Positions 1 to 7,254 of a stretch of DNA of 11,128 nt are shown piece after piece. Location of the stretch: the NCBI GenBank assembly GCA_015711895.1, contig JACVJH010000143.1, forward strand, positions 1 through 11,128. The letters run 5' to 3'. Below the pieces are notes generated by a model. That model was not told where the DNA came from. It worked only from the letters and a program-made list of their open reading frames with translations, and made no database searches. This DNA comes from Candidatus Solincola tengchongensis (GTDB lineage: Bacteria > Actinomycetota > Geothermincolia > Geothermincolales > RBG-13-55-18). The translations under genes and the position numbers were made by a program. Every line of letters begins with the position of its first letter. Position 1 is the stretch's first letter.

Positions 1-1362
1 GAAGAGGCTCGCCCCGCCGACGATGACCAGCCAGCCGTAATCGCGGACTTCCTTGCCCCCTCCTTCTTCCCTCCCGGCCAGTTCGCCGCCCAGTTCCTCA
101 CCGCCCTCTCCCAGTCCGGCCAGCGCCGCCTCGAGGGGCTGCTCACCGGAGGCCTGCAGGATGTAGACATTCTTTCCCTCCTTCTTCAGGGCGTGGAGGT
201 AATCTCCGCCGGACCATACCTTCCAGGCACCTCTCGCCTCGCCCTCCTTGAGGCCGGTCTTGAAACGCTTCTCCAGGTATTCGACATAGGCGGAGATGAA
301 CTCCGACGCATCCCCTTCGCTGTCCCAGGCATAGAGCTGCACCAGGAGCTTATCGCCGGCCGGGTTGCGGTAATAATGATAGTCATTTCCTCCCCACCCC
401 GCTGCCGCCTCCTCCGCAGCGCTCTTACTCATAAACGGCTTGAAGAGCTCGAAGACGTCGAACTCCCCGAGGACGTCGTCATAGGCCAGCTCCCAGCCTT
501 CCCCCAGCTCCGCACTGAGGTCCGGCAGCTCCAAGGGGATGGGGTCATCCCCGGACAGGTATTTCTCGGGATGGTATATCTGCTCCGTGCTCTTGGGCGG
601 GTGCTGGAAGGCGGCATCCACCCGGTCGAAGCCGCCCGTCTTCTGGAGGAAGCGCACGAAATCCATCCCCTCCTCGTAGGGGAAGAGCAGCCCGTCCCTC
701 ACATATTCCGGCGCACTGTCCAGGACCTCGGTGGAGAACTCGCCGCTCTCCTGCTGCATCTCCAGCATCTCCGAGGCGTCCATATACCTGTACAGCCAGA
801 GCTGCGAGGTGAGCATGGCGTCTCCCTCTACCAGGCAGGTAGCGGCGAAAGAGGCGTCGTCGTCGGTCCCCTCTTCCGATTCGGGGGGGTCATAGAAGGG
901 TGGGCGCCGGAGGTTGAAGTTGACGTCCTGGAGGTAATGGGTTAGCTCATGGGCCAGGACGTAGCGGTCCATGGGCCCCATGTCCTGGTCCTCGGAGATG
1001 AGGAACATGCGTTTATCCTCCGGGTCGTAAAAGCCCGCTATCTGCTCGGTATAGAGGTCGATGTACAGTTTGTACAGGTCGAGCCCCGGCTCGACGAACC
1101 CCAGCATGGCCATGATCTCGGAGGCGGTGCGTATCTCCTCTTCCGGGTTTTCCTCCTCGAAGTCCTCTATCATCCTTTTCCTGAGCTGATCCTGGGTGAG
1201 GTAATCCACGGGCACGTCCGGATCGGCGGAGAGGCCTCTCAAGCCCTCCACCTGGTGAAGTACCGTCTCGATGGCCGAACGATCCCCCTGCGCGAGCACC
1301 GATACGGTTCCCGCCAGGAGAGCGAGAACCACCGCAGCAGCAATAAAAAAGTGCCTGCGCAT
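1..1362 (-). CDS. Secreted HExxH zinc metallopeptidase-like protein, 3' end off window
   Basis: The minus-strand frame is open from an ATG at 1362 to the left edge, giving 454 residues with no stop, so the C-terminus is missing. Residues 1-24 look like a signal peptide: MRRH, then a run of A, V and L, then a cleavage-like VLAQ. The sequence HELTH at about 138-142 is the HExxH zinc-binding and catalytic motif. It is followed about 40 residues later by VEGDA (Glu179), spaced as a plausible third zinc ligand of a gluzincin-type site. The last visible residues (DYGWLVIVGGASLF) follow a charged, glycine-rich stretch and look like the start of a C-terminal membrane anchor. A GGCGGA-like ribosome site precedes the ATG. 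I recognise this as a type of uncharacterised bacterial HELTH...EGDA protein but cannot name a family or substrate. It lies 70 bp downstream of nth on the same strand and may be co-transcribed. That the protein is exported and is a peptidase is inferred from the motif and signal peptide. Confidence 0.8.
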   Translation of the reverse strand, partial: MRRHFFIAAAVVLALLAGTVSVLAQGDRSAIETVLHQVEGLRGLSADPDVPVDYLTQDQLRKRMIEDFEEENPEEEIRTASEIMAMLGFVEPGLDLYKLYIDLYTEQIAGFYDPEDKRMFLISEDQDMGPMDRYVLAHELTHYLQDVNFNLRRPPFYDPPESEEGTDDDASFAATCLVEGDAMLTSQLWLYRYMDASEMLEMQQESGEFSTEVLDSAPEYVRDGLLFPYEEGMDFVRFLQKTGGFDRVDAAFQHPPKSTEQIYHPEKYLSGDDPIPLELPDLSAELGEGWELAYDDVLGEFDVFELFKPFMSKSAAEEAAAGWGGNDYHYYRNPAGDKLLVQLYAWDSEGDASEFISAYVEYLEKRFKTGLKEGEARGAWKVWSGGDYLHALKKEGKNVYILQASGEQPLEAALAGLGEGGEELGGELAGREEGGGKEVRDYGWLVIVGGASLF

Positions 1363-1432
1363 GCTTCCGCCTTTGACGCCTTGGGTATCCGGACCCTTTC
1401 TCTCCGCTGCCATCGACCGTACGATGAACATT

Positions 1433-2176
1433 CTACCTCAAAGGCGGTGCCAGGCGCTCCGGGTAGGGACAGAGCGCGCGGAGACAGCAATCACCGCACA
1501 GGGGATTCCTGGCACGGCAGGCACGCCTACCATGCTCGACGAGGTTAAGGTGGAGCCTGTACTTCGACCCGTCCGGGACCAGCCGGTCCATGGCCTCGTG
1601 GGCGGCAACGGGACCCAGTCCGGCGGGTATGACCTCCAGCCGCTTTCCCACCCGGAAGACGTGGGTGTCCACCGGGAAGAAGGGGTGGCCCAGCTGGAAG
1701 AGGAGGAGGATGGCAGCCGTCTTGCGCCCCACGCCGGGGAGGCCCAGGAGATACCGGAGTACTTCCTCGGGTTCTCTTTGCGCCAGGGGAGCTAAGCAGT
1801 AGGCGCCAAAGTCCCTGCGCACCAGTTCCAGGATAGTCTTTATCCGTTCCGCCTTGACGCGGGAGATGCCGCCGGGCCGGATGGCCTCCTCGATCTCCTC
1901 CACCGGAGCGTGGGCGGCTTCCTCCCAGGACGGGAACCTGTCCTTGAGGCGAAAAAAGGCCAGGTTCGAATTGGCGTCATTGGTGTTCTGGGAAAGAAGG
2001 GTGTGCACGAGGCCATCCAGGAGGTGACGGAAATGGGGTTTCCACGGCCGGTCCCCGTAACACTCCAGGAGGGCACGGTCGATGCGTTCCACGCGGCGGC
2101 GCAGCGCCTGGAAATCCCTTGGGGAGAGGGAGACCAATCGCCTCTCCCGTTTCGCGGCTCTCTCTTTTCCCGGCAT
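1433..2176 (-). CDS. nth: Endonuclease III (DNA glycosylase/AP lyase)
   Basis: The 247-residue protein has the full endonuclease III layout. This base-excision repair enzyme removes oxidised pyrimidines from DNA and nicks the resulting abasic site. The helix-hairpin-helix motif LPGVGRKTA is at 146-154 and contains Lys152, matching the catalytic lysine of the family. Asp170 in PVDTHVFRV matches the catalytic aspartate. Cysteines 200, 207, 210 and 216 are spaced C-x6-C-x2-C-x5-C, exactly the [4Fe-4S] cluster loop of E. coli Nth. LSQNTND at 61-67 corresponds to the E. coli LSAQATD region. The protein is longer than E. coli Nth (211 residues) because of a basic N-terminal extension of about 30 residues. 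The ATG at 2176 is preceded by GAGGT at good spacing. It is divergent from the tetR gene across a long repeat-bearing spacer. All key residues are present, so the assignment is firm. Confidence 0.95.
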   Translation of the reverse strand: MPGKERAAKRERRLVSLSPRDFQALRRRVERIDRALLECYGDRPWKPHFRHLLDGLVHTLLSQNTNDANSNLAFFRLKDRFPSWEEAAHAPVEEIEEAIRPGGISRVKAERIKTILELVRRDFGAYCLAPLAQREPEEVLRYLLGLPGVGRKTAAILLLFQLGHPFFPVDTHVFRVGKRLEVIPAGLGPVAAHEAMDRLVPDGSKYRLHLNLVEHGRRACRARNPLCGDCCLRALCPYPERLAPPLR

Positions 2177-2460
2177 GACTACCTCAATTCTTTCCCTGCA
2201 TGGTCACCTCAAGATTCCTCTCAGCTTCCCCGCCTGGGCCAGCGCCCGTTCTATACTCGAAACTTCCGCGTACGACACGCCGACGCGAAGCACCGGTGCC
2301 CTTCGCCCAACCCCGCTCGACGGGAAGGCGCTCCGCCGGAAGCGATCATATCCGTTACCGCGACGCGGAGGGGGAAACCCTTGGCCGCAAGGGCAGCCCT
2401 GCGGCACACCTTCCTGCCGGAATCCGATTCGCATCAATATTAATCCAATCAAGGGAGGGG

Positions 2461-2640
2461 TTTCACCAATCGTTTTACCCAACCGGGAAGAAAAAGCCGA
2501 AAATCATGGTCACTCCTGCCGGACCGAGATGCGGGTTTCGGTTATTGTTCTACCCAACCGGGAAGAGAAAGCCGGAAATCATGTCGATCCTACCTGACCG
2601 ATATGCGGGTTGCAGAGATTTCTCTCCCTACCCGGGAACA
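2461..2640. repeat. Degenerate tandem repeat, ~75-bp unit, two copies plus a partial third
   Basis: The first copy (2461-2535) and second copy (2536-2609) align almost without gaps. The conserved core TACCCAACCGGGAAGA starts at 2476 and again at 2551, and is followed in both copies by AAAGCCG and AAATCATG; both copies end in ATGCGGG. A third, more diverged partial copy starts around 2610, with TACCC directly followed by GGGAACAGAAAA from 2629. The period is 74-75 bp between copies one and two and about 78 bp to the third core. No open frame of recognisable type uses it. Its role is unknown. Confidence 0.65.
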
Positions 2641-2824
2641 GAAAAGGATGACGGAAAAGAGAGAGCGGCCAGGGCCGGCGATGAACGAGAGGCGTGGATC
2701 TGAAACCGCTATGCTCTCCTCGCCCGCCCCGCCGGAAAGGAATCTCCTGCCGGAAATAAGTGTCGCCAGAGAGGCAGCCTTCCATTGGAGGGGACACGCC
2801 TGTGCCGCATATATGACACCTTTA

Positions 2825-2903
2825 TTCACTGTGAAGTCAAATATTTAGAGGATATGACCTGAAAACGATTTGACATCAATCATTTTAACTGGGAAAATAT
2901 ATA
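2825..2903 (+). promoter_or_regulatory. Probable tetR promoter with palindromic candidate operators
   Basis: A perfect TTGACA -35 box is at 2870-2875. With a 17-bp spacer it faces GAAAAT (2893-2898), a weak -10; the AT-rich ATATATAAAA follows. Two symmetrical motifs lie close by. TTCAC-T-GTGAA at 2825-2835 is a perfect 11-bp palindrome. GTCAAAT (2836-2842) and ATTTGAC (2868-2874) form a 7-bp inverted pair whose centres are 32 bp apart, about three DNA turns, and the right half overlaps the -35 box. TetR proteins commonly bind palindromes that overlap their own promoter, so autorepression is a reasonable inference. Confidence 0.5.
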
Positions 2904-2944
2904 AAAATTGAAAACTTATTCGTGCGTAATAAGGAGGAGACGAA

Positions 2945-3535
2945 TTGCCCAGGAGAGACAAGCGATCCGACATCGTCAACGCGGGAATCCGAGTATTTTC
3001 CCGCAAGGGTTTCAGCCGCTGTTCGGTAGAGGACATCCTCCAGGAAGCGCACGTCGCCCGGGCCACCTTTTACAGCTACTTCGACAGCAAGAAAGACCTC
3101 TTCGTGGAGTTGGTCGACGGAATCCTCAACAACATGGAGGAGATAGTCAAGCGCAACCTGGAGGACATGCCCACCGACCTTAATGAACTGAAGGAACGCA
3201 CCAAGCGGACCATCCTCGACCTCTTCGACTACTTCTCCAAGAACTTGGAGTTCGCCTCCATCTACATCCAGGAGGTCATGGGCATGAACCCGGAGATCGA
3301 CGCCCGCGTGGTGGAGTGGCAGCGCCGTATGGCGGAACTCGTGAGCCAGCTCATCCAGCGGGGCATGGAAAAGGGTCTTTTCCGGAAAGTGGACTCCTAC
3401 GTGATAGGCAACCTGATCTCCGGTGCTACCCAGCACCTCGGCCTGAACCTCTTCATGTTCGACCAGCGCCTGGACACCGAGAAGACCGCCGAGGCCATCG
3501 CCGACTACCTCATATACGGATTGGCCGCCCGATAG
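2945..3535 (+). CDS. TetR/AcrR-family transcriptional regulator
   Basis: The 196-residue product has the standard length and form of a TetR regulator. The N-terminal helix-turn-helix DNA-binding domain covers about residues 8-55 (IVNAGIRVFSRKGFSRCSVE, then ARATFYSYFDSKKDLF), followed by an all-helical ligand-binding and dimerisation domain. The start is TTG at 2945, chosen because AAGGAGGAG at 2931-2939 is a near-ideal Shine-Dalgarno at the right distance and because the protein begins just before the conserved helix. The effector cannot be read from the sequence. No target gene lies beside it on the same strand: it converges tail to tail with porB, and nth lies upstream in the opposite direction. 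Self-regulation through the palindromes upstream of its promoter is the most likely visible circuit. A link to the por operon is possible but unsupported. Confidence 0.93.
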   Translation: MPRRDKRSDIVNAGIRVFSRKGFSRCSVEDILQEAHVARATFYSYFDSKKDLFVELVDGILNNMEEIVKRNLEDMPTDLNELKERTKRTILDLFDYFSKNLEFASIYIQEVMGMNPEIDARVVEWQRRMAELVSQLIQRGMEKGLFRKVDSYVIGNLISGATQHLGLNLFMFDQRLDTEKTAEAIADYLIYGLAAR

Positions 3536-4459
3536 TCATTCCGGGGCTCCCGGCCCGAAGAGGCGGGCCGGTCCCGGCTCGAGGCGCGAGTTCTCCTCAG
3601 CGATACGCCGCAGCTCCTCCAGCACCTCCTCCCCTCCGGGCTGGAAGAGGTGGGCGAAGCGCCTCTGAGGGCGGAGGTAATCCTCCACCGGCCTTGCCTC
3701 CTTGGGCTTCTTCACTCTGGCGATCACCCCGTTCTCCACCTCGAAGAGGGGAAAGAGGTTGGTCTCCACGGCGAGGCGGGCCAGCTCCACGGTGAGTTCC
3801 GACTCGTATCCCCATCCCGGCACGCACGGGACCAGGATGTGCAGGTACTTGGGGCCCTCGATCTCCAGGGCCCTCTGGACCTTGCGCATGAGGTCGCGGG
3901 GTTCGGAGACGGTGGCCGTGGCCACGTAGGGCACGCCGTGGGCCACGGCGATCATGGGCATGTTCTTCTTGCGGGTGCGGTTCCCGTAGGAGAGGCGCCC
4001 GGGTGGGCTCGTGGTGGTGCGGGCGCGCAGCGGGGTGAGCCCGGAGCGCTGATAGCCTGTGTTCATGTATCCCTCGTTGTCATAGCAGACATAGAGGATG
4101 TCATGTCCCCGTTCGAACATCCCGCTTATGCACCCTATGCCGATGTCCGCCGTCCCACCGTCACCGGCTTGAGCGATGATCTTTATGCCCTCGTATCGGC
4201 CCATGGCCTTGAGGGTGACCTCCATCCCGGCGGCCACGGCAGCGGCGTTCTCGAAGAGAGAGTGGATCCACGGCACCTCCCAAGAGGAACGGGGATAGGT
4301 GGTGGTGTAAACCTCCAGGCACCCCGTGGCGTTGGCCACGATGACCCGGGGGCCGGCCGCTTTGAGCACAAGACGGGCGGCGATGGCCTGCCCGCACCCG
4401 GCACAGCCGGTATGCCCCGGTTCCATCAGGTTGATGACCCAGCGTTCTTCAACGGCCAT
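3536..4459 (-). CDS. porB: Pyruvate:ferredoxin oxidoreductase, beta subunit (TPP-binding)
   Basis: This is the thiamine-pyrophosphate subunit of the four-subunit 2-oxoacid:ferredoxin oxidoreductase, which decarboxylates pyruvate to acetyl-CoA and reduces ferredoxin. The 307-residue length is typical. GCAGCG at 18-23 supplies Cys19 and Cys22. Cys47 (ATGCLEV) and Cys212 (VPCVPG) complete the four ligands expected for the [4Fe-4S] cluster of PorB. The TPP and metal motif is GDGG at 99-102, followed by YDNEGYMNTG at 126-135. The resemblance to Thermotoga- and Pyrococcus-type PorB favours pyruvate as substrate over branched-chain 2-oxoacids, but the sequence alone does not settle this. The ATG at 4459 has GGAGGT only 12 nt upstream, a rather long spacing. 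The gene lies 181 bp downstream of porA, and its stop directly abuts the tetR stop. Confidence 0.93.
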   Translation of the reverse strand: MAVEERWVINLMEPGHTGCAGCGQAIAARLVLKAAGPRVIVANATGCLEVYTTTYPRSSWEVPWIHSLFENAAAVAAGMEVTLKAMGRYEGIKIIAQAGDGGTADIGIGCISGMFERGHDILYVCYDNEGYMNTGYQRSGLTPLRARTTTSPPGRLSYGNRTRKKNMPMIAVAHGVPYVATATVSEPRDLMRKVQRALEIEGPKYLHILVPCVPGWGYESELTVELARLAVETNLFPLFEVENGVIARVKKPKEARPVEDYLRPQRRFAHLFQPGGEEVLEELRRIAEENSRLEPGPARLFGPGAPE

Positions 4460-4640
4460 GCTCTTCCCGTGACCTCCTTCAACCGCCGTCTCTCAGAGGC
4501 ACTCGCGGAAGGTTACGCTCCCCGCCAACACCCTCCTCATAAACCGAGCCGCATACGAACCCCGAGGACCTTACTCCTCCCGCCGACGGCCTTTATCAAT
4601 CTTTCCCAGCACTCTCCTCTTCCCCAAATACCCGTTGAAC

Positions 4641-5813
4641 CTAACCCTCGTCGCCGCGCAGCAGCTCTTCCCTGAGACCCCTGAACTCAACCCGGCAGGC
4701 GGGATTCCGGGCCAGGTCCCAAGCTATCTGCTTTATCTCCTCCACGGTGATGTCCCTTCCTCCCAGCCCCATGATGAAACTGGAGATCTCCGGCGACTCC
4801 TCCCCGCAGAAGGCGGCGCGCATCTCCGAGCACAGTGTGCCCTCCAGCCCAAGGGAGATGTCCTTCTCGATGACACCTACGATGCCCACGCCCATCAAGG
4901 CATCATGGATGGCTTCCTTGGGGAAGGGGCGGAAACAGCGCACTTTGAGCAGGCCCACCTTGAGCCCCTCCTCCCTGAGTTCGTCCACCGCCTCCCGCAT
5001 GGTCCCCAGAAGAGATCCCATGGAGACCAGCACCACGTCGGCACCCTCCAGGTCGTAGGTCTCGATGAGCCCTCCGTGATGGCGTCCGAAGGCCTCGGCG
5101 TACTCTTCGGCCACCCGGGCGATGACGGAACGGGCCTCCATCATGTCCATGTGCACGTGGTAACGCGTTTCCATGTAGGCGTCCGGGCCCACCATGGCCC
5201 CCATGGTGAAGGGGTCGTCGGGGTCCAGCCTGTACTTGGGCTCGTAGGGCGGGAGGAAGCTGTCCACATCCTCTTGGGTGGGGAGGTCCACCGGCTCCAT
5301 GGTGTGGGTGAGGACGTAGCCGTCCATGCACACCATCACCGGGATCATCAACTCCTCGGCGATGCGGAAGGCCTGGATATGGGTGTCTAAGGCCTCCTGG
5401 TTGTCCTCCACGTAGAGCTGTATCCAGCCGGAGTCGCGGATGGAGACCGCGTCCTGCTGGTCGTTCCAGATGTTGATGGGCGCGGATACGGCCCGGTTGG
5501 CGCAGGTCATGACCACCGGGAGGCGCAGGCCCGCGATGTTGAAGATGACCTCCACCATGAGCAGGAGTCCTTGGGAGCTGGTAGCCGTATAGGTCCGTCC
5601 TCCCACGGCGCTTCCCCCCAGGACGATGGAGGCTGCCCCGAATTCGCTCTCCGCCAGGACGAACCCGGCCTCCAGGCGTCCGTCGGCCACCATCCCGGCG
5701 AGTTCCTCCACGATGTGGGTCTGGGGGGTGATGGGGTAGGCGCAGACCAGGTTGGGGCGACAAAGGCGCACCGATTCGGCAACCGCCTTGGATCCCTCAA
5801 GGATGGCACTCAA
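4641..5813 (-). CDS. porA: Pyruvate:ferredoxin oxidoreductase, alpha subunit
   Basis: The 390-residue subunit carries the pyrimidine-side half of the TPP site and the C-terminal transketolase-like domain. YPITPQT at 26-32 is the hallmark N-terminal motif. SEFGA at 56-60 provides the glutamate (Glu57) expected to contact the cofactor. SAPINIWNDQQD around 110-121 and the EPVDLPTQ-DVDSFLPPYEPKY region are typical of pyruvate-type PorA. The start is TTG at 5813, with GGGAGG about 5 nt upstream; no better ATG lies near the conserved N-terminus. It is 197 bp downstream of porD, an unusually loose spacing for this operon. It should form the catalytic core with PorB, with PorC and PorD completing the complex. 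Confidence 0.94.
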   Translation of the reverse strand: MSAILEGSKAVAESVRLCRPNLVCAYPITPQTHIVEELAGMVADGRLEAGFVLAESEFGAASIVLGGSAVGGRTYTATSSQGLLLMVEVIFNIAGLRLPVVMTCANRAVSAPINIWNDQQDAVSIRDSGWIQLYVEDNQEALDTHIQAFRIAEELMIPVMVCMDGYVLTHTMEPVDLPTQEDVDSFLPPYEPKYRLDPDDPFTMGAMVGPDAYMETRYHVHMDMMEARSVIARVAEEYAEAFGRHHGGLIETYDLEGADVVLVSMGSLLGTMREAVDELREEGLKVGLLKVRCFRPFPKEAIHDALMGVGIVGVIEKDISLGLEGTLCSEMRAAFCGEESPEISSFIMGLGGRDITVEEIKQIAWDLARNPACRVEFRGLREELLRGDEG

Positions 5814-6010
5814 AGCAACCTCCCATTATTTACCATTTAAGTGTCGGCGCAGGTTTGGCGTTTCCACTTCGAAATGAGCACCGAGACCTCTTCGCGCGCC
5901 GGGCATCATGGGCACGGCCTCGATAGCCGAAAGATGTCCGGGCGACCTTATCCTCCCCCACTCAAGGTTCCGCAGCCCCATAGGCTTCGGCCCAGCATCA
6001 CGAAAATCTG

Positions 6011-6286
6011 CTAGCCGGGCTCCTCGCACCCCTCCTCCAGGACCATGTCTATGTCGTTCACCGGGCACTCGTGGGCGCATATCCCGCAGCCCTTGCAGTA
6101 GTCCAGGTTTACGTCGAATTTCTTCTTGTCCAGCTGGTAGACGGTGCCCTCCGGGCATCCCAGGAAGCACCGCTGGCAGCCGATGCAGTCCTTCTGCTTG
6201 TATACCGGGTGTTTGCCCCTCCACGCCTTGGTCTTGTTCTCCAGGCTGGAACCGGGCCTGACCTTCCTTCCCACGAAGACGCGCAT
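6011..6286 (-). CDS. porD: Pyruvate:ferredoxin oxidoreductase, delta subunit (2x[4Fe-4S] ferredoxin-like)
   Basis: This small subunit of about 91 residues carries two bacterial ferredoxin motifs of the form C-x2-C-x2-C-x3-C-P: CIGCQRCFLGCP and, about 30 residues later, CKGCGICAHECP. These hold two [4Fe-4S] clusters that pass electrons from the TPP site to soluble ferredoxin. I chose the ATG at 6286, which overlaps the porC stop as ATGA and has GGGGAG about 8 nt upstream. A GTG at 6295 would add three residues but lies directly on that ribosome site. The ATGA overlap implies translational coupling with porC. The N-terminal basic segment before the first motif is usual for PorD. Confidence 0.93.
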   Translation of the reverse strand: MRVFVGRKVRPGSSLENKTKAWRGKHPVYKQKDCIGCQRCFLGCPEGTVYQLDKKKFDVNLDYCKGCGICAHECPVNDIDMVLEEGCEEPG

Positions 6287-6831
6287 CAGCCGCACTCCCC
6301 TATCTGCTCGCAGGCCTTGAGGGTGGCCAGTGCCTCTTTCTCTCCCAGCTCCCCGGGGACGCGCGTTCTAATGGCCTCTGTCACCGCCTCCAGCCTCACC
6401 AGGCCGGTGGCGCAGGCGAAGGCGCCCACCATGACCACGTTGATGATGGGCCTTCCGATGACCTCCAGGGCCACCTTGAGGGCGGGAACCGTGTACACCT
6501 TGAAGCCTTCGCCGACGGGAAGCTCCTCGCCGGGGCGGGTGGTGTTCACCAGCACCGTCCCTCCCGGTTTCAACCCCTCCAGCACGCCGGCGTTGTATAT
6601 GAGCCCCACATCCTGGACGATGAGGTGATCCGGGGCGTAAACTTGCTGGCGGAGGCGGATGGGCCGGTCGTCGATGCGCACGAAGGCCACCACCGGCGCG
6701 CCTTGCCGCTCGGCGCCGAAGAAGGGGAAGGCCTGGGCGTACTTGCCGTCGGCGAAGGCCGCCTCGGCCAGAAGCTCCGCCGCGGTGACGTTCCCCATGC
6801 CTCCACGTCCGTGGATGCGTATCTCCTCCAT
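6286..6831 (-). CDS. porC: Pyruvate:ferredoxin oxidoreductase, gamma subunit
   Basis: The roughly 181-residue product matches the PorC gamma subunit, the domain present as one segment in single-chain pyruvate:ferredoxin oxidoreductases. The N-terminus reads EEIRIHGRGGMG, where most relatives have GRGGQG, followed by TAAELLAEAAF and then FPFFGAERQGAPV, all characteristic of the family. The ATG at 6831 is chosen because GGAGG sits immediately upstream and the protein then begins exactly at the family N-terminus. The frame stays open upstream to 6987, but that extension reads as non-conserved arginine- and serine-rich sequence and is probably leader DNA. As the first gene of porC-porD-porA-porB it should carry the operon promoter upstream. 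A short hairpin (GGCCGA 6865-6870 with TCGGCC 6876-6881) lies in its leader. Confidence 0.92.
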   Translation of the reverse strand: MEEIRIHGRGGMGNVTAAELLAEAAFADGKYAQAFPFFGAERQGAPVVAFVRIDDRPIRLRQQVYAPDHLIVQDVGLIYNAGVLEGLKPGGTVLVNTTRPGEELPVGEGFKVYTVPALKVALEVIGRPIINVVMVGAFACATGLVRLEAVTEAIRTRVPGELGEKEALATLKACEQIGECG

Positions 6832-7254
6832 CTTTCCTCCGGGGCCGAAGGTCGAGTCCCACACGGCCGAGGAGTTCGGCCTCGCGCCACCATGTTTCGC
6901 GCTCTCCGCGCTTTCCACCGTCTCGAAGCCGGTTCCAGAGAGAGGTGCCCGATGACGGATACGCCTATGAGATATTAAGTTTCCCAAACGGTTGAGTGGT
7001 TAAACGGGAAAAAACGCGCTCCCCGGAAAACGGTACCTCCTGGGCATGGATGGATGCGCGGTTGAACAGGGGAAGGGGATGCTTTAGCGCTTCTCGTGTC
7101 GTCCAAAGGGGGCCGTAAGCGCTCAGGCATGGAACGGCATGGAGGAAGAGGGACTCCGGATCGAGGCTTGACAGGACAGCATTCATATCCGGCCGGCCGG
7201 AGACGAGGACAGCTCGCCAGGAGGCAAGTAACCTACCCCGTGACCTGTGGATGT
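6832..7254. other. 423-bp spacer upstream of porC, leader and possible promoter
   Basis: No gene is supported here. The minus-strand open frame 6965-7258 overlaps the end of the neighbouring membrane-protein gene and resembles nothing I know. An AT-richer pocket at about 6970-7015 (TTAATATCTC on the minus strand) is the likeliest site of the por promoter, but I see no good -35/-10 pair. A 6-bp stem with a 5-nt loop at 6865-6881 lies in the porC leader. The repeat AGCGCTT...AAGCGCT at 7086-7123 is built on a hexamer that is itself palindromic, so it carries little weight. Confidence 0.45.

Larger units (their letters stand above)
2177..2944. other. 768-bp divergent intergenic region between nth and tetR
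   Basis: No convincing gene is seen here. The plus-strand open frames that cross it are arginine- and proline-rich, resemble no family I know, and two of them begin inside nth. About 2177-2440 is GC-rich and featureless to my eye. About 2461-2640 holds a degenerate tandem repeat, annotated separately. About 2820-2930 turns sharply AT-rich and holds the likely tetR promoter and candidate operators. Confidence 0.6.

Noticed and set aside
193..1548. Plus-strand open frames opposite the metallopeptidase gene
   Set aside because: They are the antisense of a coding region with a signal peptide and an HExxH motif, and have no recognisable domain.
2461..2640. CRISPR array
   Set aside because: The units are imperfect along their whole length, with no short identical repeat separated by unique spacers, and no cas gene is present.
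2082..2703. Plus-strand open frames across the nth-tetR spacer, with a repeated VLPNREEKA segment
   Set aside because: One begins inside nth and both simply read through the DNA repeat. The composition is arginine-, proline- and serine-rich and there is no suitable ribosome site.
3650..4675. Long plus-strand open frame (341 codons)
   Set aside because: It lies antisense to porB and its spacer. It is histidine-, glycine- and valine-rich as expected for the opposite strand of a GC-rich gene and resembles no family.
6832..6987. N-terminal extension of porC to 6987
   Set aside because: The ATG at 6831 has an excellent ribosome site and begins exactly at the conserved PorC N-terminus; the extension is not conserved-looking.
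7086..7123. AGCGCTT...AAGCGCT inverted pair
   Set aside because: AGCGCT is itself palindromic, so a chance second copy automatically looks like an inverted repeat, and the 24-nt loop is long.
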